Below, piece by piece: positions 1-9,181 of a stretch of 39,206 nucleotides of DNA. Numbering within the stretch: position 1 is the first letter of the stretch; each line of letters starts with the position of its first letter. A program made the position numbers and the translations under genes. Origin of the DNA: an uncultured Burkholderiales bacterium (lineage in GTDB: Bacteria; Pseudomonadota; Gammaproteobacteria; Burkholderiales; Burkholderiaceae_E); assembly GCA_902826305.1 (NCBI GenBank), contig CADEEH010000025.1:1-39206 (forward strand), read 5' to 3'. Under the pieces are notes generated by a model. It was not told the origin of the DNA. It worked only from the letters and a program-made list of their open reading frames with translations, and searched no databases.

Positions 1-2
1 CG

Positions 3-566
3 CCGCGCACGCGCGCGCTGACCGAGATCCGCTACACCGACTACGACTACAAGGGAACCGGCCCGGGCCTGGACAATGCCGAGCAGCGTTACCTGGTCGG
101 CTTGACCTGGGATCTGGCCGCGTCCACCAGCGGCACCGTCAAGCTCGGCTGGATGACGAAGGACTTCGACAATCCCGCGCTGAAGGACTACTCGGGCGCG
201 AACATCGAGGGCGCGGTGCGCTGGGCGCCGCTCACCTACTCGGTCCTGGACTTCGCGGTGCGCCGAGGTGCCGTCGATTCGACCGGTACCGGATTCTTCT
301 CGGTCGATACCACGTTCGCGGCATCCTGGAGCCACCGCTGGCGCGATTATCTCGCCTCGCGAGTGGTGTTCAGTCACGTGGATGCGGACTTCCAGGGCAG
401 CTCGCGCAAGGACAAACTGGATTCGATCTCCATCGGTGGCTACTTCGACGTGCGGCGCTGGCTGAGACTGGGCGCCGAAGTCAGTCACCAGCGACGCGAT
501 TCAACCGATGGACCGTTCGATTTTTCCCGCAACGTGGTCCTGTTCACCGTCGGGCTCACCCTCTGA
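3..566 (+). CDS. Outer-membrane beta-barrel protein of the EPS locus (3' part only)
   Basis: The reading frame is open from the window edge and ends at a TGA at 564-566, so only about the last 187 residues are present. The visible part alternates polar and hydrophobic/aromatic residues in short strands (for example TYSVLDFAVRRG and RVVFSHVDADF). It ends in a strand finishing VVLFTVGLTL, as expected of an outer-membrane barrel recognised by the BAM machinery. Its position immediately before OPX and Wzc genes fits the EpsL-like/BBP2-like barrels found in proteobacterial EPS operons, where they may help the polymer across the outer membrane. The family call rests on strand pattern and context, not on a specific motif. 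The signal peptide and start lie outside the window. Confidence 0.7.
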   Translation, partial: PRTRALTEIRYTDYDYKGTGPGLDNAEQRYLVGLTWDLAASTSGTVKLGWMTKDFDNPALKDYSGANIEGAVRWAPLTYSVLDFAVRRGAVDSTGTGFFSVDTTFAASWSHRWRDYLASRVVFSHVDADFQGSSRKDKLDSISIGGYFDVRRWLRLGAEVSHQRRDSTDGPFDFSRNVVLFTVGLTL

Positions 567-592
567 ATCCGACGCGGCGGGCAGGACTGTCG

Positions 593-1324
593 ATGGTGCA
601 AGACCCGTCAATGGCTCGAGTCAGGGTGGCCACGTGGCCGATGATGTTCGTCTCGATGGTGCTGGGCATGCTGGTGTCGGGCTGCGGCTTCGCGCAGGTC
701 GCCCCGGCGGGCGGTATGCCGCGGCCCGTCGCGCAGGCCTCGTCGCCGCCCGCGCTCGCACAGTCGGCACCGGCCGCGCCGTCGGGGCCCGTCGCGCAGG
801 TGACTCCGGCACCGCCGCAATCGCCGCCGGCGGCCAACGATCCCGCGATCGCCTCGCTGATGTCCAATTACCGGCTCGGTGCCGGCGACGTGATCTCGAT
901 CCGTGTGTTCGGCGAGGACGAGTTCACCCGCGAGAAGGTCCGCCTCAACGATGCCGGCACGGTGTCGTTCCCGATCCTGGGCGAGATCGTCGTCCTCGGG
1001 CGGACCGTGGGCGAGATCGAAGCGCTGCTGACCGGGCGCCTGAAGGGCAGGATCCTGGTCAATCCCCGGGTCAGCGTCTGGATCGAGGAATACCGGCCGT
1101 TCTTCATCAACGGCATGGTCGAGCGGCCGGGTGCGTATGCGTACCAGCCGGGACTGAACGTCCGCAAGGCGGTGTCGATCGCCGGCGGTTTCAAGGAACG
1201 TGCATCAACCAGCAAGATATTCGTCGTCCGGGAAAAGAAGGCGCTCGAAACGCCGACCAAGGTCGACCTCAACACCGAGATCGGACCGGGAGACTCGATC
1301 ACGGTGGAAGAAAGCTTTTTCTGA
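593..1324 (+). CDS. Polysaccharide export lipoprotein (OPX/Wza family)
   Basis: This 243-residue precursor is the periplasmic/outer-membrane export component that pairs with the Wzc-type copolymerase encoded next. The N-terminus has a hydrophobic segment ending in a lipobox, LVSGC, with the acylated Cys at about residue 31. A Pro/Ala-rich linker follows to about residue 85. The Poly_export domain begins around YRLGAGDVISIRVFGEDEF, and an SLBB-like domain follows with FFINGMVERPGAYAYQPG and RKAVSIAGGF. It is shorter than E. coli Wza and seems to lack the extra C-terminal domain and amphipathic helix, so an outer-membrane partner such as the upstream barrel is plausible. ATG 593 is used; ATG 611 is a possible alternative. 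The stop is one base before the wzc start, which suggests coupled translation. Confidence 0.92.
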   Translation: MVQDPSMARVRVATWPMMFVSMVLGMLVSGCGFAQVAPAGGMPRPVAQASSPPALAQSAPAAPSGPVAQVTPAPPQSPPAANDPAIASLMSNYRLGAGDVISIRVFGEDEFTREKVRLNDAGTVSFPILGEIVVLGRTVGEIEALLTGRLKGRILVNPRVSVWIEEYRPFFINGMVERPGAYAYQPGLNVRKAVSIAGGFKERASTSKIFVVREKKALETPTKVDLNTEIGPGDSITVEESFF

Positions 1325-1325
1325 C

Positions 1326-3581
1326 ATGAACCAGATGACTGCCATCCCCCGGGAACTGGTCGCGCCGTACGGGGCGCAGGATCCCTCCCGCCTGCCGTAT
1401 TCCGGCCACGGCATCGAGCGCGAACCGGAGTTCGTCGAGTACGGGCGTGCGGTGCTCCAGCGCAAGTGGGCGATCCTCGCGCTGGCGCTGCTGTTCGCCG
1501 CGCTCGCCGCGTATGTGGTGTCGCTGATGACACCGGTGTATCGCGCCTCCTCGACGGTGCTGATCGAGTCGACCAAGGCCAAGCTGGTGTCGATCGAGGA
1601 GGTCTACACCGGGGTCACGACCGGCCGGGAGTTCTTCCAGACCCAGGCCGAAGTGCTGAAGTCGCGCGACGTCGCGATCCGCGTCGTGCGCAAGCTCAAC
1701 CTGTTCGAACATCCCGAGTTCGATCCGCGCAAGGAGCGTGCGTCGGCATGGAAGGAACGGGCGTTCGCCTACATGCCGGCGCTGATGGTCCAGCTCGGCT
1801 TCTCGCCGCCCGCGTCGCGGGCGATCTCCGAGAGTGAACTCGAGTCCGAGGTGCTGCGACGGTTCGCCTCGAGGCTGACGGTCGAGCCGGTCCGTCAGAG
1901 CAACCTGATCAAGATCCGGGTCGATTCGGCCGACCCGAAACTAGCCGCCGACATCGCCAACGCACTCGGCGAGGCGTACATCCAGTCCGACCTGGACAAT
2001 CGCGTCAAGATGACGCAGAGCGCCGGCACCTGGATCAACGACCGCCTCTCCGACCTGAAGGGCAAGCTCGAGTCGTCCGAGCGCGCGCTGCAGGCCTACC
2101 GTGACCGCGAGGGTCTGTTCGAGCAGCGCGGCACCACCGTCAGCGGTGTCGGCCGACAGTTCGACGAACTCACCAACCGGCTGGTCGATGCGCGGGTCAA
2201 GCGGTCGGAGGCCGAGGAAGCGTACAACCAGGTCAAGTCCGGCGAGGCCAACGGCTACGACGGCGTGCCCGCGGTGGTCAAGAGCCCGGCGGTGCAGCGG
2301 GCCCGCGAGATCGAGGCCGAGGCCGAGAAACGGGTCGCCGACGTGTCGCAGCGTTACGGACCGGATCATCCGCGCTACGCGACCGCGGAATCCGATCTGG
2401 CGTCGGCACGGGCCAACACCCGCAAGCAGATCCAGGGCATCGTGCAGAGCGTGCTCAAGGAATACAACGTCGCCAGGGCGACCGAGAAGGCGATCGAGGA
2501 CGGGCTCTCGCAGTCCAAGAGCTCGATCCAGAACATGAACCGCAAGGAGATCCAGCTCGGTTCACTCGAGCGCGACGTGGCGACCAACCGCGCGCTGTAC
2601 CAGACCTTCCTGTCGCGTTCGCGCGAGACGAACGCCACCAGCGACTCGCAGCAGGCGATCGGCCGGGTCATCGATCCGGCGGTGGCCCCGCCTTATCCGA
2701 TCCGCCCGGCGCGTACGCTGACCGTGCTGGTCGCCGCACTCGCCGGCCTGATCCTGGGCGTGGCCGGTGCGCTGGTACTGCGCCGCCTGGACACCGCGAT
2801 CAAGACGATCGGCGACGTCGAGAGCAAGCTCGGCCAGCCCCTGCTCACCGCGCTGCCGCTGCTGGGTGGCAAGGCCAAGCGCGACGTCGCGCGGGCGTCG
2901 ATCGACCGCGTGCACGACGTCTACGCGGAGGGTGTCCGCACCGCCTCCACCGGCATCTACCTGAGCACGCTGGATGCGCCGCGCAAGATCATCGGCGTGA
3001 CCTCTTCGGTGCCGGGCGAGGGCAAGTCGACCTTCGCGATCAACCTGGCACTGACCGAGGCCAAGACCAAACGCACGTTGCTGGTCGAGTCCGACATGCG
3101 CAAGCCGTCGATCGCCAAGGCGCTGTCGTTGACCGAGGCGGTCGCGGGCTTGGCCGAACTGATCAGCGGCACCGCGAGTGTCGACGAATGCACGCTGCGC
3201 ATCGAGGGGACACAACTCGACGTGATCCTGTGCGGCCGCGTGCCGCCGAATCCGCTCGACCTGCTGATGTCCAACCGGTTCAAGGAACTGCTGGTCGAAC
3301 TGCGTGCGGTCTACGACATCATCATCATCGACTGCGCGCCGGTCCAGCTGGTGTCCGACGCGCTGATCGTCGGCACGATGTGCACCGGGATGATCTATGT
3401 CGTGAAGGCCGACGACACGCCGTTGCCGATGGCCCGTGCGGGCATCGGCCGGATCCTCAACGCCCACGTCCAGATGCTCGGCGTGGTGCTCAACCGCTAT
3501 CACATCAAGCGCGCCGAGAAGTACTACGGGGAATACTCGGGCTACGGGAAGTACTCGTACGCCAAGGCCAAGGGCGCCTGA
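1326..3581 (+). CDS. wzc: Polysaccharide copolymerase / tyrosine autokinase (Wzc family)
   Basis: This 751-residue inner-membrane protein controls chain length and export and carries a BY-kinase domain. TM1 is at about 48-68. A long periplasmic Wzz-type region with coiled-coil stretches follows, with a PxxP-type motif (VAPPYPIRPAR) just before TM2 at about 462-482. The cytoplasmic kinase shows Walker A (SVPGEGKSTFA, about 560-571), Walker A' (LLVESDMRKPS, about 584-594) and Walker B (IIIIDCAPV, about 664-673). The tail has six tyrosines at 733, 734, 737, 740, 743 and 745, the usual autophosphorylation cluster. ATG 1326 lies one base after the upstream stop; the frame is open further upstream but overlaps the OPX gene. 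The likely cognate phosphatase is encoded at 4897-5625. Confidence 0.96.
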   Translation: MNQMTAIPRELVAPYGAQDPSRLPYSGHGIEREPEFVEYGRAVLQRKWAILALALLFAALAAYVVSLMTPVYRASSTVLIESTKAKLVSIEEVYTGVTTGREFFQTQAEVLKSRDVAIRVVRKLNLFEHPEFDPRKERASAWKERAFAYMPALMVQLGFSPPASRAISESELESEVLRRFASRLTVEPVRQSNLIKIRVDSADPKLAADIANALGEAYIQSDLDNRVKMTQSAGTWINDRLSDLKGKLESSERALQAYRDREGLFEQRGTTVSGVGRQFDELTNRLVDARVKRSEAEEAYNQVKSGEANGYDGVPAVVKSPAVQRAREIEAEAEKRVADVSQRYGPDHPRYATAESDLASARANTRKQIQGIVQSVLKEYNVARATEKAIEDGLSQSKSSIQNMNRKEIQLGSLERDVATNRALYQTFLSRSRETNATSDSQQAIGRVIDPAVAPPYPIRPARTLTVLVAALAGLILGVAGALVLRRLDTAIKTIGDVESKLGQPLLTALPLLGGKAKRDVARASIDRVHDVYAEGVRTASTGIYLSTLDAPRKIIGVTSSVPGEGKSTFAINLALTEAKTKRTLLVESDMRKPSIAKALSLTEAVAGLAELISGTASVDECTLRIEGTQLDVILCGRVPPNPLDLLMSNRFKELLVELRAVYDIIIIDCAPVQLVSDALIVGTMCTGMIYVVKADDTPLPMARAGIGRILNAHVQMLGVVLNRYHIKRAEKYYGEYSGYGKYSYAKAKGA

Positions 3582-3593
3582 TCGGCCGCCCGG

Positions 3594-4856
3594 GTGAAGA
3601 TCGTCTTCGTCAACCGGTACTACGCGCCGGACTTCTCGTCATCCAGCGCGCTGCTGTCGGACGTCGCCACGGGGCTGGCCGCCGAGCGCTGGCCGGTTCA
3701 CGTGGTCACCAGCCGTCAGCGCTACGATGATCCGCGGGCGCACCTGCCGTCTGACGAGACCATCGCCGGCGTCCAGGTGCACCGTGTCTGGACCACCCGT
3801 TTCGGGCGTGCCGGGCTCGCCGGACGCGCCTGCGACTATGCGACGTTTTTCCTGTCGGCCGCGTGGATGCTGCTGCGGCTGCTCGGGCGCGGCGACGTGG
3901 TGGTCGCCAAGACCGACCCGCCGCTGATCTCCACCGTCGCCGCAATGGCCGCGGCGCTGCGCGGTGCGCGGCTGGTCAACTGGCTGCAGGACGTGTTCCC
4001 CGAGGTCGCCTCGGCGCTCGGCTTCGGCTGGGCTACGCGCGGACCGGGTCGCCTGTTGTCCGCGCTGCGTGACTGGTCGTTGAAGCGGGCGACGGTCAAC
4101 GTCGCGATCGGCGACCGGATGGCCGCGCGGCTCGCCGGTCGCGGCGTCGACTCCCGGGCCATCGTGGTGATCCCCAACTGGTCCGACGGCCGCCTGATCG
4201 TGCCGCTGGATCGCGAGTCGAACACGCTGCGCAACGAGTGGGGTCTGGCCGGCTGTTTTGTCGTCGGCTACTCCGGCAACATGGGACGGGCCCACGACCT
4301 GGAGACGATCCTGGGCGCCGCCGAGCGGCTGCGTGACGAGCCTCGGATCCGCTTCCTGTTCATCGGTGCCGGCAACCAGCGCGAAGCGATCGCACGGGCC
4401 GCCGCCGACAAGGGGCTGGTCAACATCGACTTCAAGCCGTACCAGGACCGCAGTCGCCTCGCGCTGAGCCTGACGGTGCCCGACGTACATGTCGTGTCGC
4501 TGCTGCCGGCGCTCGAAGGCCTGATCGTGCCGAGCAAGTTTTACGGCGTCGCGGCCGCCGGCCGGGCGACGCTGTTCATCGGCAGTGCCGACGGGGAGAT
4601 CGGGCAGCTGCTGTCCGCCGAACGCTGCGGCACGACGGTGGCTTGCGGCGACGCGATCACATTCGCCGACACGGTCCGGCGCTGGTCGCGTGATGCCGAC
4701 GAGGTTGCCGCGATGGGTGCACGCGCCCGGGTGCTGTTCGATGCACGCTTCGACCAGCAGATCGCGATCCGTCGCTGGCGCGACCTGCTCGAGCCGTTGC
4801 TGCGCGCCGGCGCCGCGTCCACCCCCGCGCCCGGCCGGCCGCGCGCGGCCGGCTGA
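3594..4856 (+). CDS. Glycosyltransferase family 4 (WbuB/WcaI-like)
   Basis: This 420-residue predicted cytoplasmic or membrane-associated glycosyltransferase adds one sugar to the lipid-linked repeat unit. The N-terminus MKIVFVNRYYAPD is typical of GT4 enzymes with an N-terminal GT-B Rossmann domain. The C-terminal domain begins near FVVGYSGNMGRAHDLETIL and contains LPALEGLIVPSKFYGVAAAGRATLFIG, the nucleotide-sugar binding region with the conserved Glu. The segment KTDPPLISTVAAMAAALRGARLVNWLQDVFPEVA resembles WbuB-type transferases. The start is GTG 3594, 12 bp after wzc, with a weak ribosome site. It closes the first + strand group and converges on the phosphatase gene. Donor and acceptor cannot be told from sequence. 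Confidence 0.9.
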   Translation: MKIVFVNRYYAPDFSSSSALLSDVATGLAAERWPVHVVTSRQRYDDPRAHLPSDETIAGVQVHRVWTTRFGRAGLAGRACDYATFFLSAAWMLLRLLGRGDVVVAKTDPPLISTVAAMAAALRGARLVNWLQDVFPEVASALGFGWATRGPGRLLSALRDWSLKRATVNVAIGDRMAARLAGRGVDSRAIVVIPNWSDGRLIVPLDRESNTLRNEWGLAGCFVVGYSGNMGRAHDLETILGAAERLRDEPRIRFLFIGAGNQREAIARAAADKGLVNIDFKPYQDRSRLALSLTVPDVHVVSLLPALEGLIVPSKFYGVAAAGRATLFIGSADGEIGQLLSAERCGTTVACGDAITFADTVRRWSRDADEVAAMGARARVLFDARFDQQIAIRRWRDLLEPLLRAGAASTPAPGRPRAAG

Positions 4857-4896
4857 GCGCGCGGCCTGGCGACGATCCGGCCCGCGGGCGCGGCAC

Positions 4897-5625
4897 CTAC
4901 TCGAAGTCGTTGCCGGCGACGATCTTCGCCGGATTGCCTTCGGTCAGTGCAAACGCCACCTGCGGACCGTATCGCTGTTCGACCAGGAACCGCGCCTGGG
5001 CCAGCATCGGGGGTCGGTGCTCGAGGTTGTGGGCGTCGGTCGCGATCACACTGACCCAGTTCATCGCGATCAGCTGGTCGGCGGTCTGCTGCGCCGGCAC
5101 GCCGAACAGGCCGCAGACCGAGGCCGCGGTCACCTGCAGCAGGCAACCGTCGAGCACGAACGGCTCCAGGCGTCGCCAGTCGCGAAGGATGTCCTTGTTG
5201 CGTTCCGGGTGCGCGATCATCGGCACGATGCCGCGGGTGCGCAGATAACGCACGGCGTTGATCGCACCGACCGGCACCTGGTCGTGCGGGAACTCGAGCA
5301 GCACCACCAGGTGTCCGTCCCAGGTGCCCAGCATCGGCAGGTCACCGGCGGCGAGCATCATGATCGCTTCCGGCAGCAGCCGCACTTCGCCGCCCAGGTG
5401 GACCTGCAGCGGGATGCCGGCACGACGCAGCTCGTCGCGAAACGCGTTGAAGTGTGGTCGCAGCGAGGCGAGCCCGTTGTCATAGCGGCCGGGATGCACG
5501 TGCGGTGTCAGCACCGCGGTGTGGATGCCGTTGTCGACCGCGGCCCGCGCCAGCGCGAGCGCCTCGTCCAGGTCCTGTGCCCCGTCGTCGATGCCCGGCA
5601 GGTAGTGGCAGTGCAGATCGATCAT
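4897..5625 (-). CDS. PHP-family tyrosine-protein phosphatase (CpsB/CapC/YwqE-like)
   Basis: This 242-residue metal-dependent phosphatase is expected to dephosphorylate the Wzc tyrosine tail. PHP metal-ligand motifs are visible: N-terminal MIDLHCHYLPGIDDGA (HxH), LTPHVHPGRY, IAHPERN, and ATDAHN near the C-terminus. The length matches CpsB-type enzymes. Most proteobacterial Wzc systems use a low-molecular-weight Cys phosphatase (Wzb), so a PHP enzyme here is less usual, although known. The start ATG at 5625 overlaps the stop of the upstream flippase gene by four bases (ATGA, 5622-5625), showing translational coupling. The frame stays open far upstream, but that extension runs antiparallel through Wzx and is not real. 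Confidence 0.92.
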   Translation of the reverse strand: MIDLHCHYLPGIDDGAQDLDEALALARAAVDNGIHTAVLTPHVHPGRYDNGLASLRPHFNAFRDELRRAGIPLQVHLGGEVRLLPEAIMMLAAGDLPMLGTWDGHLVVLLEFPHDQVPVGAINAVRYLRTRGIVPMIAHPERNKDILRDWRRLEPFVLDGCLLQVTAASVCGLFGVPAQQTADQLIAMNWVSVIATDAHNLEHRPPMLAQARFLVEQRYGPQVAFALTEGNPAKIVAGNDFE

Positions 5626-6896
5626 GCGGGTTTCCGGTCCGCCGACCGCGCCTGGTCGTCCTGCCGGCGGGTGATCGCGCGCCAGACCAGCCCGACGCAG
5701 GCGACGTAGGCGACACAACCGATCGCGGTGTGCAGCGCGATCGCGGTCCGATCGGTCAGGTCGAGTTCGAAGACCAGCGCCCAGGCGATCGCGATGCCCG
5801 CGAACCGGCAGGCATCCCAGACCAGCTGGAGTCGTTGTTGTCCGAGGACCGTGAGCAACATGGTGGCGGGCGCCGCGACGAACGAGCAGAAGAACAACGG
5901 CGACATGATGCGCGCGAACTCGCCGGCCGCCTGCCATTCCGGCCCGAAGACCAGGGTCACGAGCCAAGGAGCCGCGACCGCGATCACGATGCACGGCACG
6001 ATCGCCAGCTTCGCACAGGTGCCGACCACCTCGACGAATCGCGCGCGACTGTGGCCCGCGTCCTCGCGCAGCGACTTGGCGAAGGCGGCCAGGAACACCT
6101 GCGCGACCGCCTGCGACACCAGCGCCAGCGGTGCGCCGATGCCGCGCTCGACGAGCGCGAAGTGGCCGGCGGTGGTCGCGTCGAAGCGGCTGAACAGCAG
6201 CAGCGGCGTCAGCATCAGCGCGGCCGCGTTGAGCAGCGCCGCGGGGAGCGAGAACAGCGGATAGTCGCGGAAACGTCGTGCGACCTCGCGCAGCGCCTGC
6301 CGATCGACGACAACCGCGGGCGTCGGGCGGTTCAGTCGTCGCGACCGCCACAGCGGCCACAACGACAACACACGCCCGACGAGGTCGCCGACCACCAGGC
6401 CGAGCTGGTTCGCCCAGACGCTGCCGATCGCGATCGCGGCGGCCGCATAGCCGCCGACCTGGGTCACCTTGGCGATCGCGCCGCGCCGGAAGTCCTCGTG
6501 TTTCAGCAGCAGATAACTCAGCGTCTGGAAGAAGCCGGCGAGCAGTGCCACCGCGGGCAGCAGCAGCATTGCGACCGGGCCCCCTGGCGTGGACACACCG
6601 AGGGTGATCGCGACCAGGCTGCCGGCGAGCACTGCGAGTGCGACGACCACGTTCAGCGACAATGCGAGCCTGAGCAGCGCCTCGGCCTGCGCCTCGGTCT
6701 TCGCCTCGAGAATCGCGATCTCGTAGCGCAGCGCGGCCACCACCATGAAGAACACCAGCACCGCCTGGTAGAACTGGTAGACGCCGAACGCTGCCGGTGA
6801 ATACAGGCGGGTCAGGATCGGCAGCACCGCGATGCCGATCGCCTGCGCACCGGCAGTGCCCTGCATCACGGTGACGACGCGGCGCAGGAAGGTCAT
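5622..6896 (-). CDS. wzx: Wzx-type lipid-linked oligosaccharide flippase
   Basis: This 424-residue inner-membrane protein of the MOP/polysaccharide-transport superfamily moves undecaprenyl-linked repeat units to the periplasm. It has about 12 hydrophobic segments. The N-terminus FLRRVVTVMQGTAGAQAIGIAVLPILTRLYSPAAFGVYQFY is characteristic of Wzx/RfbX-like flippases; the phrase LPILTRLYSPAAFGVYQ is the best landmark. The C-terminus is short, charged and cytoplasmic. It lies 33 bp downstream of the glycosyltransferase gene and overlaps the phosphatase gene by four bases, so the flippase, polymerase, phosphatase and one transferase form one - strand operon. Confidence 0.92.
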   Translation of the reverse strand: MTFLRRVVTVMQGTAGAQAIGIAVLPILTRLYSPAAFGVYQFYQAVLVFFMVVAALRYEIAILEAKTEAQAEALLRLALSLNVVVALAVLAGSLVAITLGVSTPGGPVAMLLLPAVALLAGFFQTLSYLLLKHEDFRRGAIAKVTQVGGYAAAAIAIGSVWANQLGLVVGDLVGRVLSLWPLWRSRRLNRPTPAVVVDRQALREVARRFRDYPLFSLPAALLNAAALMLTPLLLFSRFDATTAGHFALVERGIGAPLALVSQAVAQVFLAAFAKSLREDAGHSRARFVEVVGTCAKLAIVPCIVIAVAAPWLVTLVFGPEWQAAGEFARIMSPLFFCSFVAAPATMLLTVLGQQRLQLVWDACRFAGIAIAWALVFELDLTDRTAIALHTAIGCVAYVACVGLVWRAITRRQDDQARSADRKPA

Positions 6897-6929
6897 CGCG
6901 CCGGGCGCCGCGTCGTGTGCAACGCGGCC

Positions 6930-7892
6930 TCAGCCTGCGGGCGGCGCATGGCCCGACCGCAGTCGCGAGGCGACCGCGGCGAGGAACGGTGCCGGGATAT
7001 CGGCGGGGCCCGCGCAGTCCGGCTCCAGCGTTTCGTCGTCGAGCACCGCGACGATCCGCTGGCCCGGAAAGCAGATCCGCGGCACCTGGCCCATGAAACT
7101 GCCCCAGCGGCAGAAACCCGATCCGGAGGACACCAGCACCGCCGCCTGGGCGATTGCCAGCATGTCGGTGATCGCCGCCTGCGCCGGCGAGCGGCGCACC
7201 CCGGGCAGCGCCAGCAGCGGAGCGAGTTCCTGGTCGCTGCCATCGGAGAACAGGATCACCGGTGCGTCTCCGCCAACCCGCTCGCGCAGTCCGCCCACCA
7301 TGTCGACCGACCACGCCAGCGGAATGCGCTGGTTGGTCTTGCCGGCCTTGAGTTCGCCGACGCTGGCCGCCTGGCCGAAGTCGCCCATCCGGACGTGCAC
7401 CGCGATGAACGGCCGCCCGGGTGTCGTCGTTCGATGGTGTTCGCGGGTGATCCGCGTCAGTTCGCGCCGGATCAGTCCACCCTCGCCGCGCAGGTGGTGG
7501 AAGAAGGTCTGGTCGTTGGCCGCGATCGAGTTGCGGAACACCACCACCGTCGGCCGCCGCGGCGAGAAACCCGCGGGGGGCAGTTCGTCCTCGGCGCTCA
7601 ATCGCGTCGAGAACACCAGCCGCCACAGCCGGGGAAGACCAGCGACCGCGTCGCCCGAATGGAACAGTCGGAAATACTCGCGTTTGTCGCGTTCCCGACG
7701 CAGGTAGGGCCCGAGTCGCGGCCGCAGCCAGATCGGCGCCAGCATCGTCGCGCCGCTGCGTCGGCACCACAGCAGGCAACGTCCCCAGGCCATCAGCGAA
7801 TGCGCGAGGCCGAAGCGGCCGACATCCGGATAACCGAACAGGTGATCGACGCCGGTTGCCGCGGGTGTCTGCCCGTCCAGCCGGTCGTTCAT
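6930..7892 (-). CDS. Possible GT11-like (alpha-1,2-fucosyltransferase fold) glycosyltransferase
   Basis: This 320-residue protein has no obvious signal peptide. The motif FIAVHVRMGDF at about residues 162-168 matches the HxRxGD donor-binding motif of GT11/O-fucosyltransferase folds. A later stretch, VLVSSGSGFCRWGSFMGQ, resembles the SNSTFSWW-type segment of GT11 enzymes. The N-terminal half (LFGYPDVGRFGLAHSLMAWGRC) is less typical: GT11 proteins usually start with a GGLGNQ-type motif, which is absent. A GDP-fucose donor would suit the gmd and fcl genes in the same locus. The start ATG at 7892 overlaps the polymerase stop by four bases (7889-7892). The call is a remote-similarity inference; a related but uncharacterised family is possible. 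Confidence 0.55.
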   Translation of the reverse strand: MNDRLDGQTPAATGVDHLFGYPDVGRFGLAHSLMAWGRCLLWCRRSGATMLAPIWLRPRLGPYLRRERDKREYFRLFHSGDAVAGLPRLWRLVFSTRLSAEDELPPAGFSPRRPTVVVFRNSIAANDQTFFHHLRGEGGLIRRELTRITREHHRTTTPGRPFIAVHVRMGDFGQAASVGELKAGKTNQRIPLAWSVDMVGGLRERVGGDAPVILFSDGSDQELAPLLALPGVRRSPAQAAITDMLAIAQAAVLVSSGSGFCRWGSFMGQVPRICFPGQRIVAVLDDETLEPDCAGPADIPAPFLAAVASRLRSGHAPPAG

Positions 7893-9181
7893 GGCGCCGC
7901 GCGGCCGGTGTCGCCAACCGCCGCCTGCGTCGCCGCCTCGTCGCGACGCGACAGCCAGCGCGCGATCAGTCCCGGTTGCGGCTCGGCCGCGCGCGGGTCG
8001 GCGAGGCAACCGACCAGGAAGCCGAAGCCGGTCATCACGACACCGGCGTACGGCACACGGGCCAGCGCCCACGAACCGAAGACGAAGACCATCAGCGGCA
8101 GCAGCCGATACGCCCGTTCGGCGTCCCAGCGCCAGATGCCCACCCAGCGCAGCAGCACCGCGGCGCAGGCGACCAGGAACAGCAGGAACGACAGCAGACC
8201 GGCCTGCACCCACACGTCGAGCGCGTTGTGGACGTACAGCCCGGCGATGCCGAAGCGGTCGAGCTCGAACGCGAAGAAGCCGGTGATCGGGTGTTCGCGG
8301 ATCACCTCCAGGCCCGCCTGCAGCGAGTCGTCGCGCGCCGATGCCGACGGATCGGTCTCGCCGGTGAAGAGGAAGTCGAAGCGGGTCTCGGCGAACACCG
8401 TCTCCAGATCGAGGAATGCCCATGCACCGAGGGCGGGAATCAGCAGCGCCAGACCGACCGACGTGACCGCGCTGCCCGAGAAACGCAACATGCCCAGGGC
8501 CAGCGAGCCCCATCCGATCGCGGCCGCGCTGCGGCTGGACACGATGAAAAGGCCGTAGACCGCCACCGCGACGATGAACAGGTACAACACGCGGCTGCGC
8601 ACGAAACACAGCGCGATCAGCGCCGATGTCGCGATCGCGTCACCGGCGAACTGGTAGTTGGTGAGGACCTCGAGCGACTCGAACGTCTCCCACCAGCCCT
8701 TGACCGTGAACCGCTCCTGTCGCATCGACACGTAGATCGCCAGCGTGACCAGCGAGGCGACGAAGGTCCTGATGCCGAGATGCCCGGCCATCACCATGCC
8801 GAACGCGAATTCGGTCATGCCGAGCGTGATCACGAAGTAGGTCTGCGACAACACGTCGTCGCGACCGCCGGCCATCGACTCGACGATCAGGTAGCTCAGC
8901 GTCGCGAAGACCGGAAACGACACCAGCCACAACACGAACAGCTGTGCCGGTCCGTCGGTGTAGCGCACGCGCCGGATGCCGAGCAGGATCGCCGCGCCCA
9001 TCAGCGCGTATTGAGTGCCGGTCCAGGTGCGCGACGGCACGTCGGTCAGTTCTCCCCAGGCGATCGGCAATCCCGCCAGGGAATAGAACCCGGCGAACGT
9101 CACCAGCGCGATCACGAACTGCTCGAAGCTGGTCCACGGGCGGGTCGGCAGCGGGGCGTAGGCGGGACGCGGCGAAGGCAT
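7889..9181 (-). CDS. wzy: Wzy/O-antigen-polymerase-like integral membrane protein
   Basis: This protein of about 430 residues has many transmembrane helices (10-12 by eye). It should polymerise repeat units on the periplasmic side. A Wzy_C-type signature is visible: VIREHPITGFFAFELDRFG, followed by YVHNALDVWVQAGLLSFLLF, where the HN motif after a large periplasmic loop is typical of Wzy/WaaL proteins. ATG 9181 (MPSPRPAYAP) gives a short cytoplasmic lead before TM1. An in-frame GTG at 9223 would add 14 residues and neither start has a clear ribosome site, so the start is uncertain. A WaaL-type ligase role cannot be excluded from sequence alone, but Wzx/Wzc context favours a polymerase. Confidence 0.85.
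   Translation of the reverse strand: MPSPRPAYAPLPTRPWTSFEQFVIALVTFAGFYSLAGLPIAWGELTDVPSRTWTGTQYALMGAAILLGIRRVRYTDGPAQLFVLWLVSFPVFATLSYLIVESMAGGRDDVLSQTYFVITLGMTEFAFGMVMAGHLGIRTFVASLVTLAIYVSMRQERFTVKGWWETFESLEVLTNYQFAGDAIATSALIALCFVRSRVLYLFIVAVAVYGLFIVSSRSAAAIGWGSLALGMLRFSGSAVTSVGLALLIPALGAWAFLDLETVFAETRFDFLFTGETDPSASARDDSLQAGLEVIREHPITGFFAFELDRFGIAGLYVHNALDVWVQAGLLSFLLFLVACAAVLLRWVGIWRWDAERAYRLLPLMVFVFGSWALARVPYAGVVMTGFGFLVGCLADPRAAEPQPGLIARWLSRRDEAATQAAVGDTGRAAP

Noticed and set aside
5626-7917. Extension of the phosphatase frame upstream over the flippase region
   Set aside because: The extra sequence overlaps wzx on the same strand in another frame and has no domain; the phosphatase begins at the conserved MIDLHCH.
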